In this document: positions 11,594 to 19,891 of the stretch, one piece after another
How positions within the stretch are numbered: the stretch's first letter is position 1
How the letters are laid out: each line of letters starts with the position of its first letter
DNA from: Sphingomonas sp. Ant H11
GTDB taxonomy: Bacteria; Pseudomonadota; Alphaproteobacteria; Sphingomonadales; Sphingomonadaceae
Length of the DNA stretch: 35,676 nucleotides
Direction: 5' to 3'
Assembly: GCF_000797515.1 (NCBI RefSeq)
Contig: NZ_JSBN01000030.1
Coordinates: 1-35,676 of the forward strand
Program-made: the position numbers and the translations under genes
The notes under the pieces: generated by a model
Database searches by the model: none
The model's input: the letters and a program-made list of their open reading frames with translations, nothing else
Told to the model about the DNA's origin: nothing

Positions 11594-14500
11594 TCAGGCT
11601 CCTTGCGGCGCGGAATTGGAGGCGGATGGATCGGTGGGCGTGGTGGCGGCCTCCTGTGTCTTGCCTCGCGCAAACAGGCTGCGCACGACCACGAAGAACA
11701 TCGGGATGAAGAAGATGCCGAGAACGGTGGCGCTCAACATACCGCCGACGACCGCACGGCCGATGGCATTTTGCCCGCCTGCGCCGGCACCAGTCGAGAT
11801 GGCGAGCGGCATCACCCCGAAGATGAAGGCGAGGCTGGTCATGAGGATCGGACGCAACCGCATCCTCGCCGCGACGATGGCGGCATCGAAGGCCGTCATG
11901 CCCTCCCGCATCCGTTCTTCGGCAAATTCCACGATCAGGATCGCATTCTTTGCCGACACGCCGATCGTGGTGATCAAGCCGACTTGCAGATAGATGTCGT
12001 TGTTCAGCCCGGTCAGCATCGCGGCCAGCAACGCGCCGACCACGCCCAGCGGCACGACCAACAGCACCGAAATCGGCACCGACCAGCTTTCGTACAGCGC
12101 GGCAAGGCACAGGAACACGATCAGTAGCGACAATCCATAGAGCGCCGGAGCCTGACCGCCCGAGAGCTTTTCCTCATAGGACAAGCCCGTCCATTCGAGC
12201 GCCGTCCCCGGCGGCAGCTTGGCGTGAAGCTCCTGCATCGCGGCCAGCGCGGCACCCGTGCTGAGTCCCGGGGCCGAGCCACCCTGCAATTCCATCGCTG
12301 GCTGGCCGTTATAGCGGGTCAACTGAACGGGGGCCTGGGTCCAGGACAGCGTGGTAAAGGCGCTGTAGGGTACCATGTCGCCATTGCCGCCACGGATATA
12401 ATATTTGTCGAGGTCTTCGGGCTTCAGTCGGAAGGGCGCATCGGCCTGGACAAAGACACGCTTTACGCGCCCGCGATCGATGAAATCGTTGACATAGGCG
12501 CTGCCCCACGCGGTCGAGATCGTGGAATTGACTTGCGACAGATCAAGCCCCAGCGCACGCGCCTTGTCCTGATCGACATTGATCTTGAGTTGCGGCGCGT
12601 CCTCCAGCGACATCGGCCGAACCTGGGCCAGGCGCTTGTCCTGCATCGCCATGCCGAGCAGCATGTTGCGCATTTGGACCAGTTTCTCATGACCCATGCC
12701 GACCTGGTCGACCAGTTGGAGATCGAACCCGGTCGCGTTTCCGAGTTCCTGCACGGCGGGCGGCACGATCGCGAAGATCATTGCGTCGTGGAATTGCGAG
12801 AACGCCCCCATCGCGCGCCCGGCGATCGCCTGCGCCTTGTTGGCTGCACCTGAGCGCGCGTCCCAGTCCTTCAATTTGACGAAGGCGAGACCGGCATTCT
12901 GGCCCTGTCCGGCAAAGCTGAAGCCGCTGATCGTGAAGACGCCCTCGACATCGGCTTTTTCCTTGGTGAGGAAATAGTCGCGCACCTGCTCCAGCGCTTC
13001 GTTGGTGCGCGCGGTGGTTGCGCCCGACGGGCCCTGCACCAGCGCGATGACCGAGCCCTGATCCTCATCGGGGAGGAAGCCGGTTGGCAAGCGCACGAAC
13101 AACAGTGCCATCCCGATCGCGATCAGCGCGAAAACGGTCAATGACCGTCCCCACCGGCGCGCGGTGCTGCGAGTGCCGCTTTCGTATTTCGCTGCGCCGC
13201 GGTCGAACATCGTGTTGAACCAGCGGAAAAAGCGCGAAAGGGGGCCGTTGCCTTCCAATTTGCTTGGATCGTGCGGCTTCAGGATGGTCGCGCACAAAGC
13301 CGGTGTCAGGATCAAGGCGACCAGGACGGACAAGACCATGGCCGACACGATGGTAATCGAGAACTGACGGTAAATGACGCCGGTGGAGCCCCCGAAGAAC
13401 GCCATTGGCAGGAACACAGCGGACAGGACCAGCGCGATGCCGACCAGCGCGCTGCTGATTTCGTCCATCGATTTGCGCGCGGCTTCCTTCGGCGACAGAT
13501 GTTCGGTCGTGATGAGTCGCTCGACATTCTCGACCACGACGATCGCGTCGTCGACCAGCAGGCCGATCGCGAGCACCATGCCAAAGAGCGTCAGCGTGTT
13601 GATCGAATAGCCTGCGACCGCCAGCACCCCGAAGGTACCCAGCAAAACCACCGGCACCGCGATCGTCGGGATCAGCGTTGCGCGCCAGTTTTGCAGGAAC
13701 AGGAACATGACGAAGAAGACGAGGACGACCGCCTCGATCAGCGTGTGGATGACCTGTTCGATCGACAGCCGGACGAAGGGCGTGGAGTCGTAGGGATAGA
13801 TGACCTTCACATCGGACGGAAAGGTCTTGGAAAGCTCCGCGACGCGGGACTTGACGGCTTCGACGGTCGCCAGCGCATTCGCACCCGGTGCCAGCTTGAT
13901 GCCGATGCCTGATGCGGGTTGGCCGTTATACCGTGTGTTGAAGCCGTAATCAGCAGCACCGAGTTCAACCCGTGCCACATCGCGCAAGCGCACGACCGCG
14001 CCTGCCGTATCGGTTTTCAAGCGGATATCGCCGAACTGCTCGGGCGTCTGCAATCGCGACTGGATCGAAACGGTGGCGTTGAGCATCTGATTGGCGGGTG
14101 CAGGTTGCGCACCCAATTGACCCGCAGAAACCTGTGCGTTCTGCGCCTGCAACGCGGCGGTCACGTCGGCGACGGTGAGTTGATAGCCGTTGAGCTTGAG
14201 CGGATCGATCCAGACCCGCATTGCATATTGCGCGCCGAACAATTCTGTATCGCCGACGCCGTTAACGCGGCTGAGCGGATCCTGGACGTGCGAGGCAAGA
14301 ATATCGGCAAGGTCCGACGCGCTGTGACGGCCGCCCTCCGAATAAACGCCGAGGATGAGCAGGAAGTTGGAGGTCGCCTTGGCGACCTGAATGCCTTGCT
14401 GCTGGACTTCCTGCGGCAAGAGCGGGGTCGCTGCCTGCAGCTTGTTCTGCACCTGCACCTGCGCGATGTCGGGGTCGGTGCCTTGCTCGAACGTCAGCGT

Positions 14501-14770
14501 GATCGACACCGTGCCGGCTGAACTCGACGATGACGAGAAATAGCGAAGGTGATCGATCCCCTTCATCTGCTGTTCGATGATCTGGGTCGTCGTGTTTTCA
14601 AGCGTTTGCGCATCGGCACCGGGATAGGTCGCGGTGATGCTGACCGAAGGCGGTGCGATCGAGGGAAACTGCGCGATCGGCAAGCTACGGATGCCGATCA
14701 AGCCGGCGACCATCAAGATGATCGCGATGACCCAGGCAAAAATGGGCCGATCGATAAAGAAACGCGACAT
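11594..14770 (-). CDS. RND multidrug efflux pump, HAE1 (AcrB/MexB) family
   Basis: The 1058-residue inner-membrane proton antiporter is full length. It opens [17 protein letters not shown], the canonical AcrB-type start with TM1. The proton-relay aspartates D407 and D408 are in [16 protein letters not shown] at exactly the E. coli AcrB positions. The second half repeats the fold with [31 protein letters not shown] and [22 protein letters not shown]. The upstream in-frame extension to 14917 is not family-like. It sits 5 bases after the adaptor stop and 2 bases before the outer-membrane factor, the standard adaptor-pump-channel order. Length and motifs suggest a functional pump. Substrates are not predictable. 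Confidence 0.96.
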   Translation of the reverse strand: MSRFFIDRPIFAWVIAIILMVAGLIGIRSLPIAQFPSIAPPSVSITATYPGADAQTLENTTTQIIEQQMKGIDHLRYFSSSSSSAGTVSITLTFEQGTDPDIAQVQVQNKLQAATPLLPQEVQQQGIQVAKATSNFLLILGVYSEGGRHSASDLADILASHVQDPLSRVNGVGDTELFGAQYAMRVWIDPLKLNGYQLTVADVTAALQAQNAQVSAGQLGAQPAPANQMLNATVSIQSRLQTPEQFGDIRLKTDTAGAVVRLRDVARVELGAADYGFNTRYNGQPASGIGIKLAPGANALATVEAVKSRVAELSKTFPSDVKVIYPYDSTPFVRLSIEQVIHTLIEAVVLVFFVMFLFLQNWRATLIPTIAVPVVLLGTFGVLAVAGYSINTLTLFGMVLAIGLLVDDAIVVVENVERLITTEHLSPKEAARKSMDEISSALVGIALVLSAVFLPMAFFGGSTGVIYRQFSITIVSAMVLSVLVALILTPALCATILKPHDPSKLEGNGPLSRFFRWFNTMFDRGAAKYESGTRSTARRWGRSLTVFALIAIGMALLFVRLPTGFLPDEDQGSVIALVQGPSGATTARTNEALEQVRDYFLTKEKADVEGVFTISGFSFAGQGQNAGLAFVKLKDWDARSGAANKAQAIAGRAMGAFSQFHDAMIFAIVPPAVQELGNATGFDLQLVDQVGMGHEKLVQMRNMLLGMAMQDKRLAQVRPMSLEDAPQLKINVDQDKARALGLDLSQVNSTISTAWGSAYVNDFIDRGRVKRVFVQADAPFRLKPEDLDKYYIRGGNGDMVPYSAFTTLSWTQAPVQLTRYNGQPAMELQGGSAPGLSTGAALAAMQELHAKLPPGTALEWTGLSYEEKLSGGQAPALYGLSLLIVFLCLAALYESWSVPISVLLVVPLGVVGALLAAMLTGLNNDIYLQVGLITTIGVSAKNAILIVEFAEERMREGMTAFDAAIVAARMRLRPILMTSLAFIFGVMPLAISTGAGAGGQNAIGRAVVGGMLSATVLGIFFIPMFFVVVRSLFARGKTQEAATTPTDPSASNSAPQGA

Positions 14771-14775
14771 GGGGG

Positions 14776-15928
14776 TTACTGTCCCTTGCCAGCAGCGGCG
14801 GCTGCGGGGGCCTTCGGGGTCCAGCGAACCGGTTTGACCGGCATGCCTGGCTGCAGGTTCTGCGCCCCTTCGACGATCACCCGATCCCCGCGCGCAAGCC
14901 CCGCGGTCACCAGCCAATTCTCGCCGATCGTGCGTGGGGCGGTCAGCGTGCGGGGCTGGATCTTGTCCCCGGCTCCGACGACCATCACCACGGCGTTACC
15001 CTTTTCGTCGCGGCTGACCGCCCGCTGCGGGACGAGCAGCGCGTTGGCTTGCGTCCCTTCGACGAACTGGGCGGTGACGTACATGCCCGGCAGCAGCAGT
15101 CGGTTGGGATTGGCGAATTCCGCGCGGATCGTCTGGCTGCCCGTCGCGGGATCGACCGTGACATCGGCGAACTTCACGACGCCCTCGATGGGATAGATCG
15201 TGCCGTCCTCAAGCTTCAGCCGAAGCCGTGCAGTACCTCGCGTAAGACTGCCCGCCAGCAGTTTCTGGCGCAGCCGGAGTTGATCGGCGCTCGATTGCGT
15301 GATGTCGACATAGATTGGGTCTAGCCGCTGGATCGTGCTGAGCGCGGTCGCCTGCGACGCGGTGACCAGCCCCCCCCGTCGTGACCGCCGAGCGGCCGAT
15401 GCGACCTCTGATCGGAGCCCGTACCGTCGTCCGCGCAAGGTCGATTTCGGCAGTACGGAGTGCGGCCTCCTGCGCGGCGACATCGGCGCGCGCCTGTTGC
15501 GCGCTGGTGACGGCATTGTCGTAATCTTGCTTGGCAATGGCATTGATCTTGACCAGCTCGCCATAGCGGCGCGCCAGCGCGTCGTTCGAGGCGATCGCTG
15601 CGCGTGCCTTTGCCAGCGCGGCGCGCGCGCTTGCGACGGTTGCCTGATAGGGTTGCGCATCGATCCGATAGAGCGGCTGGCCCGCGCGGACCTCGTCGCC
15701 CTCGGTAAACAAGCGCGCGGTAATCAACCCGTTGACCTGCGGACGGACGTCCGAGGTTTCATAAGCGGCAGTGCGCCCGGCGAGCTCGGTGCTCAGCGTG
15801 ACTGACTGCGGTTCCACCGTGACAAAGCCGACTTGCGGCGGGCCGGCGGCTGGCGCTTGGGGCTGGCCGTTGGAGCAGCCGGCCAGGAGGGCTACGGTGA
15901 GGACCGCGACGGAGCAAGGTTTGCGCAC
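14776..15928 (-). CDS. RND periplasmic adaptor (membrane fusion protein), one frameshift in a G8 run
   Basis: This is an AcrA/MexA-type lipoprotein. The likely start is the GTG at 15928, after GGAAG, giving a lipoprotein signal that ends LLAGC. Then come the barrel-sandwich motif [29 protein letters not shown], the alpha-hairpin ([15 protein letters not shown]...[20 protein letters not shown]) and [14 protein letters not shown]. The frame then breaks in an 8-base G run (C8 at 15370-15377). Taking one base out gives [28 protein letters not shown] and a 383-aa product ending AAAAAGKGQ. The adaptor links pump to channel. First gene of the operon, under the palindrome at 15946-15973. If the G8 run is real and slips, the operon could switch off and on. 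Confidence 0.9.
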
Positions 15929-15945
15929 GCTTTCTTCCAATGTAT

Positions 15946-15973
15946 AAGTGTGAGCGATCGATCACTCACATTT
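15946..15973. promoter_or_regulatory. Palindromic operator between efflux operon and TetR gene
   Basis: The core at 15950-15969 is GTGAGCGATCGATCACTCAC, two 10-base halves with one mismatch. The match extends outward (T/A at 15949/15970, then AA/TT after one unmatched base), to 28 bases. It lies 18 bases from the adaptor start and 57 bases from the TetR start, exactly where a TetR-family repressor would control both. Binding by the adjacent regulator is inferred. Confidence 0.75.
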
Positions 15974-16020
15974 CCGCCGAGCCGGTAGCTTTGCGAATTT
16001 GAAATGACAAGCCTAATCAT

Positions 16021-16026
16021 AGGAGG
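16021..16026 (+). promoter_or_regulatory. Shine-Dalgarno of the TetR gene
   Basis: A perfect AGGAGG is followed by only three bases before the ATG at 16030, which is short. A second in-frame ATG at 16063 has no such site, so 16030 remains the better start. Confidence 0.6.
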
Positions 16027-16029
16027 ATT

Positions 16030-16686
16030 ATGCCGACCACCCGAAAATCTGCCGATAAAGTTATGAAAAAGCGGGATTCTCGCGCGGAAGATCGGCGAGC
16101 GCGAATCTTGTCAGCGGCGCGTCAGCTCTTCACTCAATATGGCTTCCACGCCTCCGGCGTGGCGCGTATCGCCGCCGACTCGGGGGTTAAGGTCGGGCAG
16201 CTTTATCGCGATTTTGCCTGCAAGGAGGATATTGTCGCCGAGCTGGTGCGGGCCGATGTCGTCGAGTTTTTGGATGAGCCGGCGCTTCGTGCGGCGGTCG
16301 AGGCGCGCGATTTCGCGCTGGTCCGTGCGTGGATCGCGCGGTTCCTGGAAGAGGATCCGAACGATCCGGGCTCGTACGCGCTGTTCGCGGAGATGTTTGC
16401 CGAAGCAACGCGGAACGATCGTGTCGGGGACATCATGCGCGAGGTCGACGCCCTCGTCCGCGGCAATATCCTCAGCGCGCTCGACGCTTTGGCACCGGGC
16501 GAGGAGCGGGCCGCACGGCGCAGCGAGTTGGCGGATTTCATCCTCGCGGTCGGCCACGGCGTGTTGTTTCGCCGAATTTCGGATCCAGACGTCCATCACG
16601 CGGAGCTTTCCCGCTATATCGGGCAGCTGATCGACAGCGAACTGGCCAAAATTATGCAGGATCCCCCAGTGAACCCGACGCGCTGA
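16030..16686 (+). CDS. TetR/AcrR-family transcriptional repressor
   Basis: The 218-residue product has the TetR N-terminal HTH at about residues 23-70: RRARILSAARQLFTQYGFHASGVARIAADSGVKVGQLYRDF followed by KEDIVAELV. The C-terminal part is a helical ligand and dimerisation domain. It is divergent from the adaptor-pump-channel operon with a 28-base palindrome between, the classic AcrR-like arrangement. It most likely represses the operon and itself and releases DNA on binding a pump substrate. The first 12 residues before MKKRDS are basic and may be a longer N-terminal arm or an overcalled start. The gene is intact. Confidence 0.93.
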   Translation: MPTTRKSADKVMKKRDSRAEDRRARILSAARQLFTQYGFHASGVARIAADSGVKVGQLYRDFACKEDIVAELVRADVVEFLDEPALRAAVEARDFALVRAWIARFLEEDPNDPGSYALFAEMFAEATRNDRVGDIMREVDALVRGNILSALDALAPGEERAARRSELADFILAVGHGVLFRRISDPDVHHAELSRYIGQLIDSELAKIMQDPPVNPTR

Positions 16687-16761
16687 GCGCGGTGCGTTGG
16701 GTTTGAGAGGATCCGTTGTGGCGCACGGCCCGCTAGGTCTGCTCGGCAAGCGCGCTGGGCG

Positions 16762-19700
16762 TCAGGGAATGCCGACGCCGTAAATGGCGTGATGCGTCAC
16801 CACGAAGAGCGTTTTGCGTGCGCGGTCGTCAACAAGCAGTTGGAGCGGGCGCTCGGGGATATCAATCCGACCGATCTCGGCACCGTCTGCGGCGAAAACG
16901 AACACCTGACCGTTGGCGACATACACGCGCCCCTGCGCATCGCTCGCCACGCTCTCTCCGCCGCGATTGGCGAAGGGGACGAGGTTGGTCAGTGCGCCGT
17001 GCGCCGCCAGGCGTGCGCGATAGGTTTTGTTTTCTGATGCGTTAGTGACGAACACCGTTCCGCCAACCTCGGCAGTGGTAAAGCCATAACTGTCGAGCGC
17101 GTCGGAGAACCGCCAGCCGAGAAAGTTCAAAGGCCCCTGCTGGAAGGTCCGATAGGCGGGCAGGACAAGGCTGCCGTCGGGCGACACATATTCGCGCGCC
17201 TTGGAGAGGCGCATGTCGCGGTCGAACATGTCGGCCAGCGTCGGATAGGCGTAGGTTTTGGTGTCGAGCTGGTCCTTGAACTCGCCATTCACCCAATAAT
17301 TTACGGGCAGCACGGTTCTTGCGCCCGGATGATCGATGGCGGGCGTCGACGGGATCACCCGAACGTCCGCGCCGCTGTTGGGCGTGAGGCTATAGACCGT
17401 GCCGTTCCGGCCTTCCGACGACAGCACGAGCAGGTTGCCCGAGCGGTCGACCGCGAGGTTGACGGGATCCAGCGGTGCGTCGTTGATCACGCGCAGGCCA
17501 TCGGCGCGCGACCACGCATAGATGCGCTGCTGGCGATGATCGACGAAATACAGCGTTCCGTCAGGAGCGAGGGCCGCTCCTGCGGCGGCATAGAATCCGC
17601 TCGCCAGCTTTTCCACCTTGGCGTCCGCGAAAGCGCCCTGCGTCGCCGGAGCCACGGTGTCCGAAGTCAGGTCGAGGGCTGCAAATTCCCGCTCGCGGAC
17701 TTCGAGACTGCGCGTGACATCCTGAATGGCGTTCTCGTAGGGAAATTTGCTGGCACGCAAATAGGTTGCGCAGCCATTTTCGTCGCACGTGCCAAAGCCG
17801 CTTTCGGCATTGACGTGGACATTGCGGAAATGGAGGTCGCGGGTGTCGGTCAGCCGCACGGCGGTCGGCGCGGGTTTGAGCGATCGTGTCACGCGATAGG
17901 CGTGATAATTGGCGATCAGAAGATCGTGGCTGTGGCGAATGTCGAACGAGACCGCGTCCTGGCTCTCGCCCGCTTCCTCCTCGGTCTGCGGCGCTAGGAA
18001 CTCCCAATGGGCGACATGGTCGAGCACGAATTCCGCGCGGACATGGTGCTCGCTCGACATCTGATAGACATGGCCCGGGGTGTCGGTTTCGGACACCAAC
18101 ATGCCCGCTTGAGCATAGGTATCGGGGCTCCAGAGATTGGCGAAAGTGCCGCCGCCGCCGCGCACCCATAGGCTCGGATATTGCGCGTCCCAGCGCTTGG
18201 CCGGGTCGGGGTCGCCGGTGTGGTTGGCGTTATACGGGTCGAAGCGACTGCCATCGGCGAGATCGGTGCCGTGGCCGCCCTGAAACTTGACGTCTTCGAC
18301 CAGAGATTGCGCGCCGGCGTGCCAGAGCAGCGCGGTTGCGCGTGGATTGATGCCGCCGGTGAACAGGCCAAGACCGGAGACGATGGCGTCTCCACCGTGC
18401 GCACTCTCGATCAGCGCCTTGGCCGAGCCCACCCCTTGGAAGGCAGGCGTGCCGTCCGGCAGGATGAGCTGCGTCAGGCTCGGGTGCAAGGCGACCAGCA
18501 CGCTGTCCGGCCTTAGCCGCAGCGTGTCGGTGACGAGATAGCGACCGGCGGGAAAATAGACAGTACGGTGCGCATCGATCGCGCGCTGGATGGCGGCGGT
18601 GTCATCGGTCTTGTCATCCCCGCGCGCGCCCAGCTGCTGGACATTGGCCCAGGAATCGGTCGCAGGCAGCGGCCGGATCGCGAGCGGGGGCGGGGCAGGC
18701 AGCCGTGGGATCGGCGTGGCGTCGATCACGGTCCTATAGCTTCCGGTCCGGCCCAGCCCGGGGACCATCAGGCCATAGCCGAAGGATGCCACGCGGTAGG
18801 AGCGGCCTGCACCTGCAACCGTCCTGCCGCTGTCGCGAAAGCGGGCGAAGGTCGGCGTGGCGCTGGCAACCGCATTCTGAAAGCCGATCTGCGTATAGAC
18901 GTTGTTCTCATTGCTGATCACGACGGCGGCGTTGCGGATGTTTTCGAACCGGACATCCTTGCCCCACAGCCAGTCGCCATAGCCGCGATCGATGTCAATT
19001 GCGGTTGGCACGTTGCGGAAGGCGACGTTGACCAGGGTGAGGCTCGCCTCATGCTCGCGGATCGCGGATTCGCGTTGTCCGTCGAAGGTCGAATCGAGCA
19101 GCGTGAATTGCCAGGCGGGGGATGGTTTCTCTGTCAGAATGCCATAGCGCCCGCCATGAAAATGCAGATCCTGCGCCTGATTGGCGACTTGGTAGAGACC
19201 GGCAAGGCCCGAGCCGATCTGGAAATCGATATGAGCCAGATAGGCGTGCTGCGCGGCGTGAAAGCGGATCGCGGTGGCGGCGGCGTTGCCCTTGCCGATC
19301 ACGAAATCGATGTTGGACAGTGCAGGATAGAAGGTGCCGGGATTGGCATCGGCAATATCGGGGTTGAACGGCACGCTGCCCGGTGGCGGAAACGGGGTGC
19401 GATAGGCCTTGGCGGTATCGGTGGCACCGGGCTTGGCCCCGGCGAACATCACCATGGTGGCGAGGCCCTGCTGAAAGCCCGAGGTCGCATCGCCGAGCAC
19501 GATGACCGGCCGGGTCTTGCCGACGCCGAACACCCGGACACCTGGCCACACGAACAGGGTGCGGCTGATGCGATAGCGGCCCGAGGGGACAAAAACGATT
19601 CCGCCGCCGCCCTTCGCCGCGGCGGCATCGATCGCGGTTTGCAGGGCGGTCGTGTCGTCGGCGCGACCGTCGCGCTTCCCTGCAACGGTGATGGCGCGGG

Positions 19701-19809
19701 GATCTTCCGGGGCGGTCGCGTAATAAGACGTGGATGCGGCAACGGGCATTGCTGTTGCCATAAGCGCGGCCAGAAATGTGACACGAAACGGAAGCGACCA
19801 TCCGGGCAT
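16762..19809 (-). CDS. Secreted GH55-type beta-1,3-glucanase fused to an SMP-30/gluconolactonase-like propeller (copy 1)
   Basis: The product has 1015 residues. Residues 1-25 are a signal peptide. Two pectate-lyase-3 type beta-helix domains follow, each opening with the same motif: DGRADDTTALQTAIDAA (about 38-290) and GARGDDKTDDTAAIQRAID (about 388-700), the twin-helix plan of GH55. E587 in SSEHHVRAEF and E610 in APQTEEE are 23 residues apart, the spacing I recall for the acidic pair of the Phanerochaete GH55 exo-beta-1,3-glucanase. Residues 730-1015 form a propeller with NHL/SMP-30-like blades and end RVYVANGQVFVFAADGAEIGRIDIPERPLQLL, very like gluconolactonase. GAGGATG precedes the ATG. It follows the TonB receptor after two hairpins. 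Predicted action is glucose release from beta-1,3-glucan with lactone hydrolysis by the propeller. The GH55 call is good; the lactonase call is tentative. Confidence 0.8.
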   Translation of the reverse strand: MPGWSLPFRVTFLAALMATAMPVAASTSYYATAPEDPRAITVAGKRDGRADDTTALQTAIDAAAAKGGGGIVFVPSGRYRISRTLFVWPGVRVFGVGKTRPVIVLGDATSGFQQGLATMVMFAGAKPGATDTAKAYRTPFPPPGSVPFNPDIADANPGTFYPALSNIDFVIGKGNAAATAIRFHAAQHAYLAHIDFQIGSGLAGLYQVANQAQDLHFHGGRYGILTEKPSPAWQFTLLDSTFDGQRESAIREHEASLTLVNVAFRNVPTAIDIDRGYGDWLWGKDVRFENIRNAAVVISNENNVYTQIGFQNAVASATPTFARFRDSGRTVAGAGRSYRVASFGYGLMVPGLGRTGSYRTVIDATPIPRLPAPPPLAIRPLPATDSWANVQQLGARGDDKTDDTAAIQRAIDAHRTVYFPAGRYLVTDTLRLRPDSVLVALHPSLTQLILPDGTPAFQGVGSAKALIESAHGGDAIVSGLGLFTGGINPRATALLWHAGAQSLVEDVKFQGGHGTDLADGSRFDPYNANHTGDPDPAKRWDAQYPSLWVRGGGGTFANLWSPDTYAQAGMLVSETDTPGHVYQMSSEHHVRAEFVLDHVAHWEFLAPQTEEEAGESQDAVSFDIRHSHDLLIANYHAYRVTRSLKPAPTAVRLTDTRDLHFRNVHVNAESGFGTCDENGCATYLRASKFPYENAIQDVTRSLEVREREFAALDLTSDTVAPATQGAFADAKVEKLASGFYAAAGAALAPDGTLYFVDHRQQRIYAWSRADGLRVINDAPLDPVNLAVDRSGNLLVLSSEGRNGTVYSLTPNSGADVRVIPSTPAIDHPGARTVLPVNYWVNGEFKDQLDTKTYAYPTLADMFDRDMRLSKAREYVSPDGSLVLPAYRTFQQGPLNFLGWRFSDALDSYGFTTAEVGGTVFVTNASENKTYRARLAAHGALTNLVPFANRGGESVASDAQGRVYVANGQVFVFAADGAEIGRIDIPERPLQLLVDDRARKTLFVVTHHAIYGVGIP

Positions 19810-19829
19810 CTTACATCCTCAAAAGAAAC

Positions 19830-19850
19830 GTCCCGGCCACCGGCCGGGAC
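19830..19850 (-). terminator. Intrinsic terminator-like hairpin after TonB receptor gene
   Basis: On the minus strand GTCCCGGCC and GGCCGGGAC pair over 9 positions around a 3-base loop, followed directly by GTTTCTTTT (19829-19821). This is a good intrinsic terminator shape, yet it ends only 20 bases before the next gene of the operon starts (19809). It may therefore attenuate rather than stop expression of the downstream glucanase gene. Confidence 0.7.
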
Positions 19851-19856
19851 GAGGAG

Positions 19857-19875
19857 CCCGACCCACCGGGTCGGG
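19857..19875 (-). terminator. Second hairpin, tandem with 19830-19850
   Basis: CCCGACCC and GGGTCGGG pair over 8 positions with a 3-base loop, six bases before the first hairpin in transcription order. There is no T tract of its own. Tandem GC hairpins after a highly expressed receptor gene could also protect the upstream mRNA end. Confidence 0.6.
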
Positions 19876-19891
19876 GTAGGGGACCGTGGTG

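Noticed and set aside
11594..14917. Longer start for the RND pump (49 extra residues)
   Set aside because: The extension overlaps the adaptor gene, is Arg/Gly-rich, and the canonical [11 protein letters not shown] start is at 14770.
15985..16020. Possible promoter TTGCGA, 17 bases, TAATCA before the TetR gene
   Set aside because: The -10 element would touch the AGGAGG ribosome site, leaving no room for a transcript start that includes it.
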